Source of the DNA: Verrucomicrobiota bacterium
GTDB taxonomy: Bacteria > Verrucomicrobiota > Verrucomicrobiia > Verrucomicrobiales > Akkermansiaceae
Length of the DNA: 5,514 nucleotides
Reading direction: 5' to 3'
Assembly: GCA_009885905.1 (NCBI GenBank)
Contig: VFJU01000422.1
Span: 1 to 5,514, forward strand
Shown one piece after another: positions 4,794-5,514 of this stretch. How positions within the stretch are numbered: position 1 is the stretch's first letter; each line of letters opens with the position of its first letter. The notes beneath the pieces are model-generated. The model was given only the letters and a program-made list of their open reading frames with translations, searched no databases and was not told where the DNA came from. The position numbers and the translations under genes were made by a program.

Positions 4794-5514
4794 ATGAATA
4801 TTTCTTCTCAGGATTACGAAAAAATCGGTCAGTTTTATCTTGGGCGTGGCTATGACGCTGGAGCTAAAAAAGTGCTTGATGATTTGATCCTCTATGACTC
4901 CAAAGATTTGGTGACTCACGGCGTGGTGTTAGGAATGACGGGCTCTGGCAAGACCGGGCTTTGCCTCGCGCTGCTTGAAGAGGCGGCGATGGACCATATC
5001 CCAGCCATTATTATCGACCCCAAGGGTGACATCGCGAACTTGCTGCTGATGTTTCCGGATCTTGATGCACAGAGTTTTCGTCCGTGGATCAATGAGGATG
5101 ACGCGGTAAAAAAAGGAATTAGCCCTGACGAGTATGCAGCGAAGACCGCTGAAACGTGGAAAAATGGCCTAGCAGAATGGGGGCAGAGTCCCGAGCGTAT
5201 TGCCAACCTGCGTGATAAAGTGGATATCAATATTTTCACTCCAGGTAGTCGTGCGGGGATTCCTGTTTCCATACTCAGTTCGCTCGAGGTTCCGCCGGTC
5301 GAGGTGATGGATGATCCAGAAATGTTAGGCGAGCGTTTGGATAGCACGGTTTCCTCATTGTTGTCGCTCATCGGCATAATTACGACCACAGCGCAAAGCT
5401 CGGAGGCGGTGCTGGTGGCGGCAATTTTTCATAAAGCATGGACCGATGGGCAAAACATCAGCTTGGAAACCTTGATCCGGCATATCCTGAAACCGAGTTT
5501 CGATAAGGTCGGCG
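4794..5514 (+). CDS. HerA/FtsK-like P-loop ATPase, N-terminal part, cut by window end
   Basis: The first 240 residues of an ATP-binding protein of the HerA/FtsK (DUF87-type) kind; the frame is open at the window end. A perfect Walker A, GMTGSGKT, sits at 47-54 after THGVVL. It is followed by AIIIDPKGDIANLL (71-84), the Asp-Pro-Lys-Gly-Asp signature of this group, which binds a bound-nucleotide region near the second strand. Later segments (FTPGSRAGIPVSIL at 148-161 and an Asp/Glu-rich VMDDPEMLGERLDST) resemble large ATP-binding proteins I recall from Verrucomicrobiota and other bacteria. The Walker B and arginine finger would be downstream and are not visible. No membrane segment or signal peptide appears. 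HerA/FtsK proteins translocate DNA or protein, but the substrate of this one is unknown. The start at 4794 has a good GGAG. Whether a nuclease or other partner follows cannot be seen. Confidence 0.85.
   Translation, partial: MNISSQDYEKIGQFYLGRGYDAGAKKVLDDLILYDSKDLVTHGVVLGMTGSGKTGLCLALLEEAAMDHIPAIIIDPKGDIANLLLMFPDLDAQSFRPWINEDDAVKKGISPDEYAAKTAETWKNGLAEWGQSPERIANLRDKVDINIFTPGSRAGIPVSILSSLEVPPVEVMDDPEMLGERLDSTVSSLLSLIGIITTTAQSSEAVLVAAIFHKAWTDGQNISLETLIRHILKPSFDKVG

Noticed and set aside
4916..5389. 157-residue open frame on the minus strand
   Set aside because: It lies wholly antisense to the ATPase, whose plus-strand product has a perfect Walker A and family motifs; the antisense product is Ser-rich and low in recognisable structure.

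Overview
The window looks like ordinary chromosomal DNA from a bacterium of moderate GC content. Verrucomicrobiota is my best guess, from the overall look of the P-loop ATPase, the envelope protein and the methionyl-tRNA synthetase. This is recognition from memory, not a database match, and phylum-level confidence is only moderate. No phage, plasmid, transposon, CRISPR array, rRNA or tRNA is visible. Most genes lack a clear Shine-Dalgarno sequence, the ATPase at the right end being the exception.

Left block, minus strand (about 3477 down to 1). Three genes read leftwards. First is a membrane-anchored SurA/PpiD-like periplasmic chaperone candidate (1810-3477). Six bases later comes a small three-repeat TPR protein (1441-1803), almost certainly co-transcribed with it. 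After a 125-bp gap holding a stem-loop comes methionyl-tRNA synthetase (metG, 1-1315). It is cut by the window edge just before the expected anticodon-contacting tryptophan. Its zinc-knuckle cysteines are missing, so it belongs to the metal-free kind.

Middle (3478-4650). A 243-bp divergent intergenic region carries a dense cluster of overlapping inverted repeats and a possible promoter for the chaperone gene. It leads rightwards into a small VF530-family (DUF2132) protein gene (3721-3963). This gene converges with a minus-strand HD-domain phosphohydrolase of the YedJ type (3997-4650), leaving a 33-bp gap.

Right block (4651-5514). A 143-bp divergent spacer separates the HD gene from a plus-strand P-loop ATPase of the HerA/FtsK kind (4794 onward, cut by the window end). 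The spacer holds a plausible promoter, a good ribosome binding site, a small inverted repeat and a run of very short ORFs, one of which overlaps the ATPase start by ATGA.

The genes look like housekeeping or conserved functions rather than one coordinated system. The best leads are the chaperone's apparently duplicated, degenerate parvulin-like region, the inverted-repeat cluster, and the poorly characterised ATPase family at the right edge.
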